Source: Amphimedon queenslandica (Eukaryota; Porifera; Demospongiae; Haplosclerida; Niphatidae). Taken from it: DNA of 32,247 nt. Shown here in pieces: positions 11,789 to 20,905 of the stretch. A program made the translations under genes and the position numbers. Location of the stretch: NCBI RefSeq assembly GCF_000090795.2, contig NW_003546789.1, forward strand, positions 3,454 to 35,700, read 5' to 3'. Position 1 is the first letter of the stretch. Each line of letters begins with the position of its first letter. The notes under the pieces were generated by a model that worked only from the letters and a program-made list of their open reading frames with translations, was not told where the DNA came from and ran no database searches.

Positions 11789-14700
11789 GAGAGAGAGAGT
11801 GAGGGGGAGTGTATCATACATGTACATGTATACTACAGTCTCACCATTTTGTGCTACATTAACAAGAAAGGAAGACAATTCCATCATTATTTGTACTAGC
11901 AGTTGTCCATTAGTATCAGTCAGTGCATCCTCTTCTCTCAGGCAGGACCACACATAAGTAACTATGGACACTGTCTCCTTGATAATGCTAGTATCCACAG
12001 GCGACTGGGTAGAACATGACTCAATAAAAACCCTAAAAGAACAAAGTACACGTACATACACAGTAGTTATCATGTACCATATACTGAAATTTTCCCTAAG
12101 TTGCCCAAAAAATAATTTCGGGGATTTTAAATGTTGCATACCTATAGCTCCAAATTTTCATCAGTCAAAATTTTTGTCAATTGGAAAGGTATTTTTGCTT
12201 GACAAAATTTTTGTTAACCATGGGTAGTATGCAGATTAAGAACAAAAATGACAAAATTAATTTTAACAAGAAATTAAGATTTTGACAACATTTTTGAGTG
12301 ACAAAATTTGGATCTATACGGTATTCTATTCACAAACTTTCAAAAAATCATAGAATTTATTAAAATTTTGGGCTACAAAAGTTTTTGTCATACAGTGACA
12401 CTGTGACAGTGTTGTACCTGGTGAGTTCAGTTGTTTGTTTGATGCTCCCTTTCATTAAAGAGGCTGACATAACCTCTTGATAAGCACGGGCCTCCGTTAC
12501 TCCTAGCAACCAGCCGTATCTAAGGCAACGACGAACGAAGCGAGACTCTGAAGAAGAATCAGCATCATCCTCTTCCTCTTTGACTATAAAGTACTGTAAG
12601 AGCTCCAAGCAATGACTGGAGTCCAGCAGTGTAGATACTGGTTTGAACTCATTGTAATCAACCTACAGTACATGCACATGTATAATAACAATTGACACTT
12701 TTAATTGTGTGTGTACATTAATGGGGTCTGGCACTACTAAATTTCATTTAATTTAGACACGTACATGTACATGTATTAATAATCAAAAACATTATTAATT
12801 TATGTGCTTTTTTATTGGCCTCGCCAGTGATTAGCAGTAGACTCAGAGAACAAATAGGGCCTACTAAATGTGTGTGTGCACTGAGTAGAAGTCCAAGAAA
12901 CTCAAGCTTCTTCCCACAGTTACTCCAGGAAACACCATTTTACTCTAGCAATCAAGATTTGACACTTTCACTGGAATGATACTGGATTCATTATTATTAA
13001 TTTTTTGGCAACATTGCTGATTCAGGCATCTATCATTTAGCACTAAAAGAACTTTGCAATGGAGGTATTGATGGATTTCTTTCAAGTAACAATAATTAGC
13101 CTCTTTATCACTTTAATCGACCAAGTTATACAATCTGATGGACAAAGGGACTGGATACTCAAGGTTGTACTGTACATGTAAATGTATCCTGAGTGTTACA
13201 TAACAACAATAATTATTAGCACCTGTAATATTTTCATCTTTTTCAGCAATCCAATAACTAGCTCTACAGAGTAACCATTGCTTGTTTCTATAATTAGCAA
13301 CATACATGTATTTTAATAATGACATCATTACTTTACCTTGGACGTGTTCTATTAATAGAAACTTAAAACACTCCAGGGCAGTGTCTATAAATACACACCA
13401 GTCATCAGAAATAAACTAAAAATAGGAATAAAACAAATAAGGAAATATAAACGTACATGTACAGTACATGCAGTATTAGCAAAAAATATTTGCAGAAATT
13501 TAATTTTGGAGTTAAAGGCTGTATCAAGTGCGCTTACACCAGCAAAATTATCCACATACATTAAATTTTGTTTTCTTAGCACAAAATCATAAATATAAGT
13601 CTTTGAAATGTTTCCAGCTACATGTACATACAATATAAACATGTAGTACGTGTATAAATGTACACAGGGTTTCCCATAGGATTTTGTCATAGTGCTTCTT
13701 GTCAGAACTTAGTGTATACTGTACATGTACATGTAGTACAGGGTATTTTGCCAAACCTCTAGGCAAGAAATATTCCATTTTTATATTCTTTCCTGATGAA
13801 AATACATGTACTTAATGTATAGAGACTTTGAGCTAATTCCGATAAAAATTTAACTTTTATAATTTTTTAAGTTGCTCAAAATCAGGCCAAAGACCGTGCA
13901 CTATAGCACACAGTTTTTGGTCGAATTTCACCAAAAATGAAAAGGAGAGAATTTTCCATTTTAATATTTTTTTTCCTGATGCAAATACAAGTACTTATGA
14001 TGTGTAGAAACTTTGAGCCAAATCCGATCAAAATTGAATTTGTTACAAAATTTTAAAGTTGCAATGTACATGTACACAGTTGATGATTAGTTGCTTTATG
14101 GTAAACCATGAATGTACAATACAGTACATACATGTACATGTACATATGTACAGTACATATAAAGGTATTATAATCTGCCACATATTCCCTTACATAGTCT
14201 TGTTTCTGTTCTTCAGTCAGTTCAGTGTATTCTTTGCTACTGGCCTCCAGCTTTGATAACATTGAGGTTCCTGTTACCATGGCAACAGAAACAGCAGTGC
14301 CAAGAGGAGAGATAGATTTTAAAATTTTATTTATTTTGTGCGACTATAAAAATAATTTTAAAAAGCAACAAAAATTATATATATACTTGATGTCTTTTAG
14401 AGAGCTCGGTTATATGAAACTGATACAGTTTGAGAGTTTCCATACCGTAGAGTTTCGAGACCTGGTACAGGAATGAAAGTATGAGAATAAGGTGGACTGA
14501 CTTTGAGAGAATCCTCAAGAACATCTTCATTATCTTGTTTTAATATATAACATATACAACGCTAGAAAAATAAATGTTTTAAAATAAATTTTCAGAAATA
14601 TAAATTTTTTGCATGTGCATGCACAGCTACACATACACATACATGTACATGTTTGAACAAATAATTAAATAATTAAATATAAATAATATTTATGTCCTTT

Positions 14701-15762
14701 CTCCTTCTCTCTCTCTCTTACCCAGGCTTGCATGGTATCAGAGAACAAAAAGTTAAAGTCCTGTATATGATACTTGAACAAAACATTTGACACTTTCAAC
14801 AAATTGTACTGCCTTGCAAGATCCTTCACGCTACATTAAAAATAAAATAAACCAGACCATGCATGTACATGTACATACAGTATATCACACCCACTTACCA
14901 GGGGAAATCCATTTGTAAGCATTCCTGTACCAGACCCTCCACTGAGCTGCTCCAAATATTTAGGCCCCCTTGAATGCCTTGGACCCCTTGCAGAAATTCA
15001 ACACAGCCCCTGACCCTTATCTGAACACAAGCCACATAGCCGTTACTAAAATTAGTAACAATGCATTACCTCATCATCTTGTATTGATCTAAAAATAGCA
15101 ATGGCTTTGGCTTCCTGAGAACTGCCAGGGGATAAACTTGAGAGATGAGATAACATGTGCTGAGGAAGAGAGAGAGAGGGGGGGAAGAATAAAGAATATC
15201 AAGATATCTGATTTCTCTTCATTTACTTTTAAATAATGGAGTAACACTATATCGAGTGACAAAGAATATTCCCTTAAAAACGGGACCACCTGATTCTCAA
15301 ATAAAGAGGGCAGGACCTCAGGAGCTACAACTTTATCCAAAACCATGAACACAACACTCTCATAAGACTCCTAGTGAGAGATCACGTGACTGATCATGTG
15401 ATATGATGTATATGTACCGCTTCAAGTTGATTCAGTGTTAAGGTTAGGTTGAGTTGAGTCTGGACAAACTTCAAATCTTTTAATTTTGATTTTAAATCAA
15501 TTAGCAGCTGCAATGAGGAGGAATGATTGGTCTAAAAAGAGACAGAGAGAGAAAAGGTTTCAATAAATCATTTAAAGTTTTGTGCACATACGTTCAGTGT
15601 GATTTGTGTTGCCTGGAGACCGAGAGACTCCTCCCAGTTCCTGCTGGTTGATAAATAAGATATCAATGAATCCAAAATATTCAGTACATTATCAGGCCAA
15701 CGGGACTACAGGGAAGGACAATTAAAACTATCATGTCATTATCATCATTATTATTATTACTA

Positions 15763-15817
<55 letters not shown>

Positions 15818-16927
15818 TATTATTATTATTATTATTCTCACATTTTCAATTACTTCAAATTGAACCAATCTGCCAATGAGCCACGTCACAGTTGATTTCT
15901 AATTAAAGCACATCACAATACGAATACATACAGTGAATAGTACAAGTGGTTACCAGGTGCTGTGGACAGTGAGTTAGAGTAAAAGGTAAGAGATGGCCAA
16001 TGATCCATGATATCAAATCAAGAGATGACACTGAATCTGATACTGATCTTAACATTATTAACACGTCCTCCTTGTCAGACACATTGACTAGAATATCATT
16101 CTAAATTACAAAGAAATAATTAATTTACAATACATGTATACCTTAAGGTTCTAATTGTGTCTACAACATGTACTGTATAGCAGGTAAATTTGGAGAAGCT
16201 AAAATTTTGGTAAATTGCTAAATTTTGGTGATTGGTGGATTTTAATCTAGTGAATTTGTGGCCACGTGCCATTGAGCATGCGTATAATGGCTCAAAATGG
16301 TGGATTTTTATTTTGGCAAATGGCTATTAAAACGCCAAATTCGCCAAATTTAATTCCCTCCAAAATTTCCTGCTATACGGTAATAACAATAGCATTTTTG
16401 AATTTGGCTGCAAAAATTTTAGCTTAAGTGACATTTATTCTTTTCAGTTTTAATCATCAATAAGCCTCCTTTACATGTACATGCACTATGAGTTTAGTGC
16501 ACATACAGTTTATGACTATATACATGTATTTATTAACCTGATGTCTTCTCCATATGCAGCTGGCAGGTACAATCTCACCAATTATAAGATAATGCAATAA
16601 TTCATTTGATATGCTCCCATTAATGAACTGCTTCCATGATGATGAGCTTATGAAAGACAGTAAATTGTTAATACATTTAATAATGTGATTAATCAAATAT
16701 AAAGTACCTGTATTGTATGTTAATTAATTGATAGGTAGCCATTTTATTAAGTACAGTATAAACCTGAAGGACAGAAGAGATAGAGGGTGGGTGGGGTGTC
16801 AAAAATATGACATTTATAATATTACCTTTTGCTTTAGTGAGTAATCATCATTACTTATTAACTAATGGAGAGAGAGGAGGGAAGAGGAGAGAGAGGGGGG
16901 GAAGAGGAGAGAGAGAGGGGAAAAGAG

Positions 16928-16961
<34 letters not shown>

Positions 16962-19900
16962 AAGACAGAGAGAGAGAAACATTGTACATGTACATATGTA
17001 CATGAATACAAGCTCACTCTGTTCTTAATGTATAATAATAGTTTTTGTGTTATGTTTAATGATTGATAATTCGAACTAAGTATCTGGTCAGATATAATAA
17101 TGATATCCTATAGAGAGAGGAAGGGAGAGAGTAATAGATGTATAATAGCTTACTGTAACATCGTCTAGTAATTTGATTAGATTCTGAAACAATTCATTCA
17201 TTTGATCATTGCTAGTAGCTGCACACAAACGCTGATTCAAAAGTTCAGCTTTCTTCACCAACACAACCTAAAAAATAATGATAATAATAATAATACATGT
17301 AATAATAATTGTATTGCATGTACATGTACCTGTCTGTCTAGTCCATATTTTTCTGCTAATTGAAACGCTTCAGTAAAAATTTCCTTTGACAATAAAACTG
17401 TCAATCTATAAAACATGATACAAAAATCAATAAAATAAACAAAGATAAATTTAAAATGAATTATTCACTTTTGTAAAGGCTGAAGTTGTGACAGTGTCTT
17501 GATAGCACTACAACAATTAAATAATTAATTATTATAAATATAAACTGACTTAACTTACATGATATTATCATTATTATTATCAACGTCCTTTTTGACGACT
17601 TCAGCATAATACAATACATACTGAAATAAAATACAAAAAAGATTATGGGATGTACATGCGTACATGCATGCACATGTACATGACTGTATGCTTAAATCAT
17701 GTACATAAGACCTTTATCCTTCTTCCTTTCTCTCTCTTCCCCTTTCTCCTTCCTTACCTCAGGCCCCCAGCCTTTAGCCAGTATTGGTGTCTCTACATTA
17801 AGACTATACAGCAAATGTAATGATGGCAATTGATATAAATATATGCACTAAAAGAAAATAAATCAAGTAACAAGAGGTAATATATACTTACTTGACTGGT
17901 AGAGCAAACCAGTATGTCCTGTTCTTCATTATTGTTATTATTATTATTCCCGGGAGGTAAGGGGGCTATATCACTGATGCTTAGTCCTTTCAATATATTA
18001 ATAATGATCATCATGTCCAATAGCCATACACACACTTCACCCGATACATTACATATGTAACAAAAGTATGTGTAGATGAACATGCATGTGCATGACATAC
18101 ATGTATTAATATAGTATTATACATGTACATGCAATATAATAAAAGTACATGTACATGTACTTACCATGTCCAAAAAAGTTATAATGAACTGTCCATCCCT
18201 GCTGATGCAGCACTTTACAACAGAGGCACCTAATAAATAAATTAATATTATCTTCGGTTGATTTAATTAAAAAATGTACTAAAAATTCATTCTCAGCCAC
18301 TTTTTGAATGACCAAACTATGAAAATTTTTTCCTAGTCACTTTTGATGCAATTTGGCCAATGACCTGACCTATACAACAGTACAGCGTCATTGATTAGAT
18401 TTTGAAGCAACTTGTAAAAAATTCATTAAAATTTTAATTTTGATCAGAATGAGCTCACAAACTAAAAGTACATGTACATGCATGTACATCAATACATTGG
18501 GTGTGGGGCTAAATTACATTTTCTATTTACCTTTTAATAAAAATAATACTTGTCTTTATCAATCAGTTCATAGCCCCACCCATTCTCCTCCCTCTCCTCC
18601 TCCTCTTTCTCCATCCATACATACAGACTCTCTGCTCCTTGCTATAAATAAGACATTAAACTTACATCAATTGGATGAAGGAGGCTCTCTGTAAACACAC
18701 AATCAGAAATTCACACTCAATAATGTACAAGTATTGTTTTGTATTTTAAGCGCCACCTAATGATGGAAGGAACGTCAATAACTCACTGATGATACAATGT
18801 AGCCATATTGGTCATGAGATGATATACAGTTTATCAGCTCTTGATTGGTTGAAATATTAGCAGAGACTTGTACTATAGATTCTTGAATCTATGGAAGAGA
18901 AGGAGAAAGAGGGGAAAGGGAATAGGAAAAGAGAGAGGGAGAAAAGAGAAATTAAGAGACAGACAAGGGAGAGAGAGAAGACAGTAAATGTGTGATAAAA
19001 TTACAAGTACTAGTATGACAGCAGCAGTGCCTCCTCTTTGAAATGCTAATAAATAAATAAATAAATAATATAATAATAAATAATACCATCAGTCAATTTG
19101 GTTATCATTATTAGTAAATCCAATGACTCCACCAGTGGATACTACAAACAAACTGCAACAACCTAACAAGATACAACAAGGACAGACTCTTATGGAATCA
19201 TAAGACAAACAGTGTACTAGTACATGTACATGTACACATTAAATGTAAATGTGCCAAGCAAGGTTTCTCATACCATTATCAGCTTTTGCAAACTGAATTT
19301 GTAAAAATTCTGATTGGCCATCACTATATAGTTGCTGTAAGAGAGAGAGAAAGAGGGGAGGGAAGAGAAGGAGGGAGAATGGAAGGTAGACACAATTACA
19401 TGTACATGTAATTACATGTACAACCAAATATATTACATAAATGAAAGATTAGATCCATTGATGTGTAAACAAAATGGAGATAGCCAGAACTAAGGTAGAG
19501 GGAGAGAGGAAAAGAGAGAGAGAGAGAGATAGGACTTAACATATAATATGCACCATAAATTACCGATCTCCAACAACAACTTGTGTGCCATTATCACTCA
19601 ATCCAGCAGCTTTGAGTCTACAGTTTATATGCATACTAACTAAATTCAAAAACAGCAGCCAGGGGCGTATCTAGAAATTGAAAAAAAGGAATGCTGAGGG
19701 TGCGCGAAGCACGCTGTGATTTTGGCCACACCCACTTTTACGGCGGTAAAACTACCTTTTCCTGCATTTTCGTCAGTTACAGGTGGGGCCAAGATCATTT
19801 CAAGCATACTGCTATGTTACTGGTACTTCTGATTGCTCCTTAAAGCACTGGAATCTGCTGAAATCATGATAAGGGGGCTAGATAACTTTGTTAAGAGGCT

Positions 19901-20261
19901 TGGTAGTGATGCAAGAGTCCAGGACTTCAGTAAATTTTTCTGAGCCCAGCCCTGAGGGGGGGTGCTCAAGCCCCCTCAGCCCCCCCCCCTAAATACGCCT
20001 CTGGCAGCCATATAGTATGAAGAATCTATAGCCTAATAAGGCACAGGCTGCCACGGTATCTCCACCAACCAGCAGATTGAGTTCAGCCTATCAAATAAAA
20101 AGATTAGACTTAAATTAAAGTATATATACTTTAATCTTTGAAAGCGACAGATAAAGAGAAAACTTCACAAACATCGCACAGAGACATTGCTGTTCCCTCA
20201 ATTTTCCCGCGGAATGTTTCCGGTTAATGTCGGTTCTTGTCAGCCACGTGCAATGTGGCAT
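2481..20261 (-). CDS. KNTC1: KNTC1 / ROD kinetochore protein, about 58 exons
   Basis: ROD is the large scaffold of the ROD-ZW10-Zwilch complex. It builds the outer kinetochore corona and brings dynein-Spindly and MAD1-MAD2 to unattached kinetochores (family knowledge).
Hallmarks seen: N-terminal propeller-like strands (QVVVGDRDGQ; SLFVVSTGGVIGFTN), then a long helical solenoid with KNTC1-like segments such as YLYQLPSLHLLYSLNV, VVFMVLDKVVAPEVLP, RLPFHLIFLKRDPSL, LRLISELCLHYKIQD and IPYLRHLLRIMIDLPLIWQ.
Exons, 5' to 3': 20261-20130, 20087-19997, 19639-19564, 19323-19274, 19162-19087, 19045-19011, 18888-18787, 18686-18666, 18641-18550, 18229-18165, 18034-17892, 17847-17758, 17620-17559, 17507-17469, 17405-17330, 17267-17154, 17107-17018, 16861-16826, 16763-16708, 16646-16538, 16100-15954, 15898-15842, 15705-15592, 15531-15418, 15370-15227, 15159-15070, 15020-14899, 14830-14722, 14561-14462, 14270-14194, 13415-13337, 13287-13223, 12662-12418, 12032-11845, 11693-11650, 11362-11101, 10642-10523, 10446-10324, 10011-9895, 9396-9287, 9233-9068, 9002-8817, 7737-7644, 7595-7534, 7314-7158, 6817-6744, 6605-6419, 5507-5422, 5356-5306, 5038-4880, 4620-4505, 3648-3513, 3216-3121, 3062-3006, 2896-2848, 2791-2728, 2675-2549, 2495-2481.
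The model gives about 1950 residues; human KNTC1 is about 2200. Nearly all junction phases agree. Weak points are the first four exons, the one-base lesion in exon 5 (19087-19162), a likely missed exon between 11363 and 11649, and a short C-terminus. Confidence 0.9.
3836..4390. repeat. tandem copies of a ~186-bp repeat with palindromic core (array A)
   Basis: At least three tandem copies lie in the KNTC1 intron 3649-4504. Each copy has the landmarks GAGCAACTTTAAAAATTCAT, GATCGGAATCAGCTCAAA, AACATAAGAACATGT, AATTCTCTCCTAG and a palindromic core. The core at 4170-4189 is the perfect 20-bp palindrome CCAAAGGCTATAGCCTTTGG; the previous copy has AAGGCTATAGCCTT at 3988-4001. Confidence 0.85.
4624..4686. 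repeat. (AAT)n microsatellite
   Basis: Uninterrupted AAT trinucleotide run just upstream, in gene sense, of the KNTC1 exon 4620-4505. Confidence 0.95.
5546..5866. mobile_element. inverted-repeat element, perfect 20-bp arms
   Basis: The left arm TTCCTATAATTGATTTCACC (5546-5565) is matched exactly by its reverse complement at 5847-5866. About 280 bp lie between the arms with no coding potential, more GC-rich than the surroundings. The element lies in the KNTC1 intron between exons 6605-6419 and 5507-5422. It looks like a MITE-type non-autonomous transposon; superfamily not identified and no clear target duplication. Confidence 0.6.
5865..5895. repeat. GC-rich hairpin, 14-bp perfect stem, 3-nt loop
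   Basis: AACGACCTGGGGGC, loop TAC, then GCCCCCAGGTCGTT. It overlaps the last two bases of the right arm of the inverted-repeat element and stands out in AT-rich intron sequence. Confidence 0.85.
5930..6290. repeat. two diverged copies of the ~186-bp palindromic-core repeat
   Basis: Shares AAGAACATG, AATTCTCTCCTAG and GACTTTGGCC landmarks with array A. The core CCCTGTGTTATAGTACAGGG at 5986-6005 is a near-perfect palindrome. It lies in a KNTC1 intron. Confidence 0.75.
6912..7105. mobile_element. MITE-like element, TACCATATAGCC termini
   Basis: Starts TACCATATAGCCAAAAATTT and ends with a diverged inverted copy (CGAAAGTTTCCAGCTATAC), all within one KNTC1 intron. The inside is A/T-rich with repeated TTTTCAYAAAT-type motifs and no ORF. 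It resembles the elements at 10077 and 16171. Confidence 0.5.
7775..8700. repeat. tandem array of the ~186-bp palindromic-core repeat (array B, about five copies)
   Basis: Cores lie at 8101-8120 (CCCTGTACTAGAGTACAGGG), 8287-8306 (perfect palindrome CCCTGTACTATAGTACAGGG) and 8472-8483 (shortened CCCTGTACAGGG), giving a period of about 186 bp. Copies at the two ends are more diverged. The array fills most of the KNTC1 intron 7738-8816. Confidence 0.9.
9613..9773. mobile_element. short inverted-repeat element, GGCTGTAA termini
   Basis: GGCTGTAAATTTCATGGATT near 9615 is mirrored by AAAAATTACAGCCC at the right end. The inside has TTCGCGAAATT and AATTCGCAAAAATT motifs. It lies in the KNTC1 intron 9397-9894 and has no ORF. 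Confidence 0.45.
10077..10281. mobile_element. MITE-like element, TACTGTATAG termini
   Basis: Begins TACTGTATAGCCGGTTAGTT and ends with the inverted form (GAAAATTACTCACTATACAGTA), about 25 bp of imperfect terminal inverted repeat. The interior repeats TTCATGG/TTCGTGG motifs. It lies in the KNTC1 intron 10012-10323. Confidence 0.6.
10933..11013. other. assembly gap (81 N)
   Basis: A run of 81 N inside the KNTC1 intron 10643-11100, abutting a GGGA/GAGA low-complexity tract. The true length is unknown. No exon is demonstrably interrupted, since the exons on each side (11362-11101 and 10642-10523) are complete. Confidence 0.99.
11014..11090. repeat. GA/GGGA low-complexity tract at gap edge
   Basis: Purine-only tract of GAGA and GGGA units, a pyrimidine tract on the gene strand, directly at the N gap. 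It probably caused the assembly break. Confidence 0.95.
11363..11649 (-). other. KNTC1 interval likely holding a missed exon
   Basis: The exon 11693-11650 ends in phase 0, but the next confident exon (11362-11101) needs two further bases to read in frame. The human protein has roughly 60 extra residues at this point. The interval is rich in ACATGTAC repeats and no convincing exon was found. An internal acceptor in the later exon (AAAG before TTTGGTTC) would restore phase without an extra exon. Confidence 0.4.
11752..11810. repeat. (GA)n microsatellite
   Basis: Near-perfect GA dinucleotide run in the KNTC1 intron 11694-11844. Confidence 0.95.
12075..12322. mobile_element. possible MITE-like element, weak termini
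   Basis: TACCATATACTGAAATTTT on the left is loosely mirrored by AAAATTTGGATCTATACGGTA on the right. Inside, ACAAAATTTTTGT-type palindromic words recur (GTCAAAATTTTTGTC, TTGACAAAATTTTTG). It lies in the KNTC1 intron 12033-12417 and has no coding potential. Confidence 0.35.
13740..14060. repeat. inverted-orientation copies of the ~186-bp repeat
   Basis: Reverse-orientation landmarks are present: GGAGAGAATTTTCCATTTT, TTTGAGCCAAATCCGAT and AAGTTGCTCAAAATCAGGCC. The core of the complete copy is GTGCACTATAGCAC at 13896-13909. It lies in the KNTC1 intron 13416-14193. Confidence 0.75.
15741..15837. repeat. (ATT)n microsatellite
   Basis: Long ATT/TTA run with a few ACT/ATC interruptions in the KNTC1 intron 15706-15841, immediately next to the 3' end of exon 15898-15842. 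Confidence 0.95.
16171..16382. mobile_element. MITE-like element, TACTGTATAGCAGG termini
   Basis: TACTGTATAGCAGGTAAATTT on the left and its inverted match CCTGCTATACGGTA (16369-16382) on the right give a clear terminal inverted repeat. The interior carries short TTTGGCAAAT/TTCGCCAAATT words. It lies in the KNTC1 intron 16101-16537 and is the best-preserved member of the TACTGTATAG group here. Confidence 0.7.
16866..16978. repeat. GA-rich low-complexity tract
   Basis: Purine tract of GAGA, GGGA and AAAGACAGAGA units between KNTC1 exons 17107-17018 and 16861-16826. On the gene strand it is a long polypyrimidine tract upstream of the 3' splice site. Confidence 0.9.
18300..18440. repeat. diverged single copy of the ~186-bp repeat
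   Basis: TTTTTTCCTAGTCACTTTTG, AATTTGGCCAATGACC, GAAGCAACTTGTAAAAAATT and TTTTGATCAGAATGAGCTCA match the landmark order of arrays A and B. The core palindrome is degraded. It lies in a KNTC1 intron. Confidence 0.65.
19660..20003. mobile_element. hAT-like MITE, 344 bp
   Basis: The termini CAGGGGCGTATCTAG (19660-19674) and CTAAATACGCCTCTG (19989-20003) are inverted repeats with two mismatches. The direct repeats GCAGC flank the element (19655-19659 and 20004-20008). The CAGGGGCGKA-type end is typical of non-autonomous hAT elements (established pattern); hAT target sites are usually 8 bp, so the superfamily is a guess. There is no transposase ORF. It sits in the KNTC1 intron 19640-19996, and its right end extends 7 bp into the predicted coding exon 20087-19997. 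Confidence 0.75.
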
Positions 20262-20589
20262 GCCAACAAAATCATACATGTACAGCCTTTTGCAGAAAAC
20301 TTGCCACCACCAGTTCTAGTCACGTGATGATTAGCCATAGGCTTAACTTAATATTTCTATGAAGTCACATGATCAGACTGATGCAAGTTTTGTGCAAAGG
20401 GCTGTATAATATCTACGACAAAATTAAAACCATAGACAAAACACACCCATCATCACGTGCTCACATGTGGGCAAAAGCAACTAGCAAAGCCATTATAGAT
20501 TGAAAAGAACTCAAGAAGCATTGCTCTAAATGCATTAATATTTTGAATAAATAATTCAATTAACTATTAATATAAAATGTCAATTTTAG
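20262..20589. other. KNTC1 upstream region
   Basis: Same-strand spacer between the ankyrin gene and KNTC1, with several CACGTG/TCACGTG words (20336-20341 region and 20454-20459) that could be E-box-like sites. No gene seen. The KNTC1 start at 20261-20259 is the in-phase choice but is not supported by strong similarity. Confidence 0.35.
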
Positions 20590-20905
20590 TTAGGTAGCTA
20601 TTAAGAGTAATGGTGATACAAAATATTACAGAAGTATTATATAGATAATATTGGTATCTATTGGTGTATGGTGTAAAAGTACAATGGGAATGTAAGGTGG
20701 TGGGATGCGGGTGATAAGGTATATATATAATGGTAAGATGGTGGTTAATAGGATTGGTGATAATTGTTACCATTGTGGGTATATGGTACTAAAGTCATGT
20801 AAGGTAGTTAGGTGGTGATACAATGGTAGTATGATGGTATAACTGTTATATGTACAATGGTAATATGGTGGTGATAAGTGTAATGGTATGGTGGTAAGGT
20901 GGTGT
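20590..20905. repeat. degenerate GTGGT/ATGGTA low-complexity spacer
   Basis: Loosely repeated GGTGGTGATA, AATGGTA and GGTGGTAAGG words with no fixed period, between the stop of the ankyrin gene and the KNTC1 promoter region. Probably the 3' UTR or downstream flank of the ankyrin gene. No gene seen. Confidence 0.6.

Noticed and set aside
11402..12139. A long minus-strand open frame of 245 codons read as one protein
   Set aside because: Only 12032-11845 is coding (a KNTC1 exon). The rest crosses an intron, a GA microsatellite and ACATGT repeats that give MYMY/HVHV-like peptides.
16807..17028. Plus-strand peptide rich in RERE
   Set aside because: Translation of a GA-rich low-complexity tract between two KNTC1 exons.
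19011..19334. An alternative KNTC1 frame (NYIVMANQNFYKF, then PLVESLDLLIMITKLTD) that avoids the TGA
   Set aside because: It splices in phase without an indel, but it loses the propeller-like GDRDGQ and SLFVVSTGGVIGFTN similarity. Kept only as a fallback.
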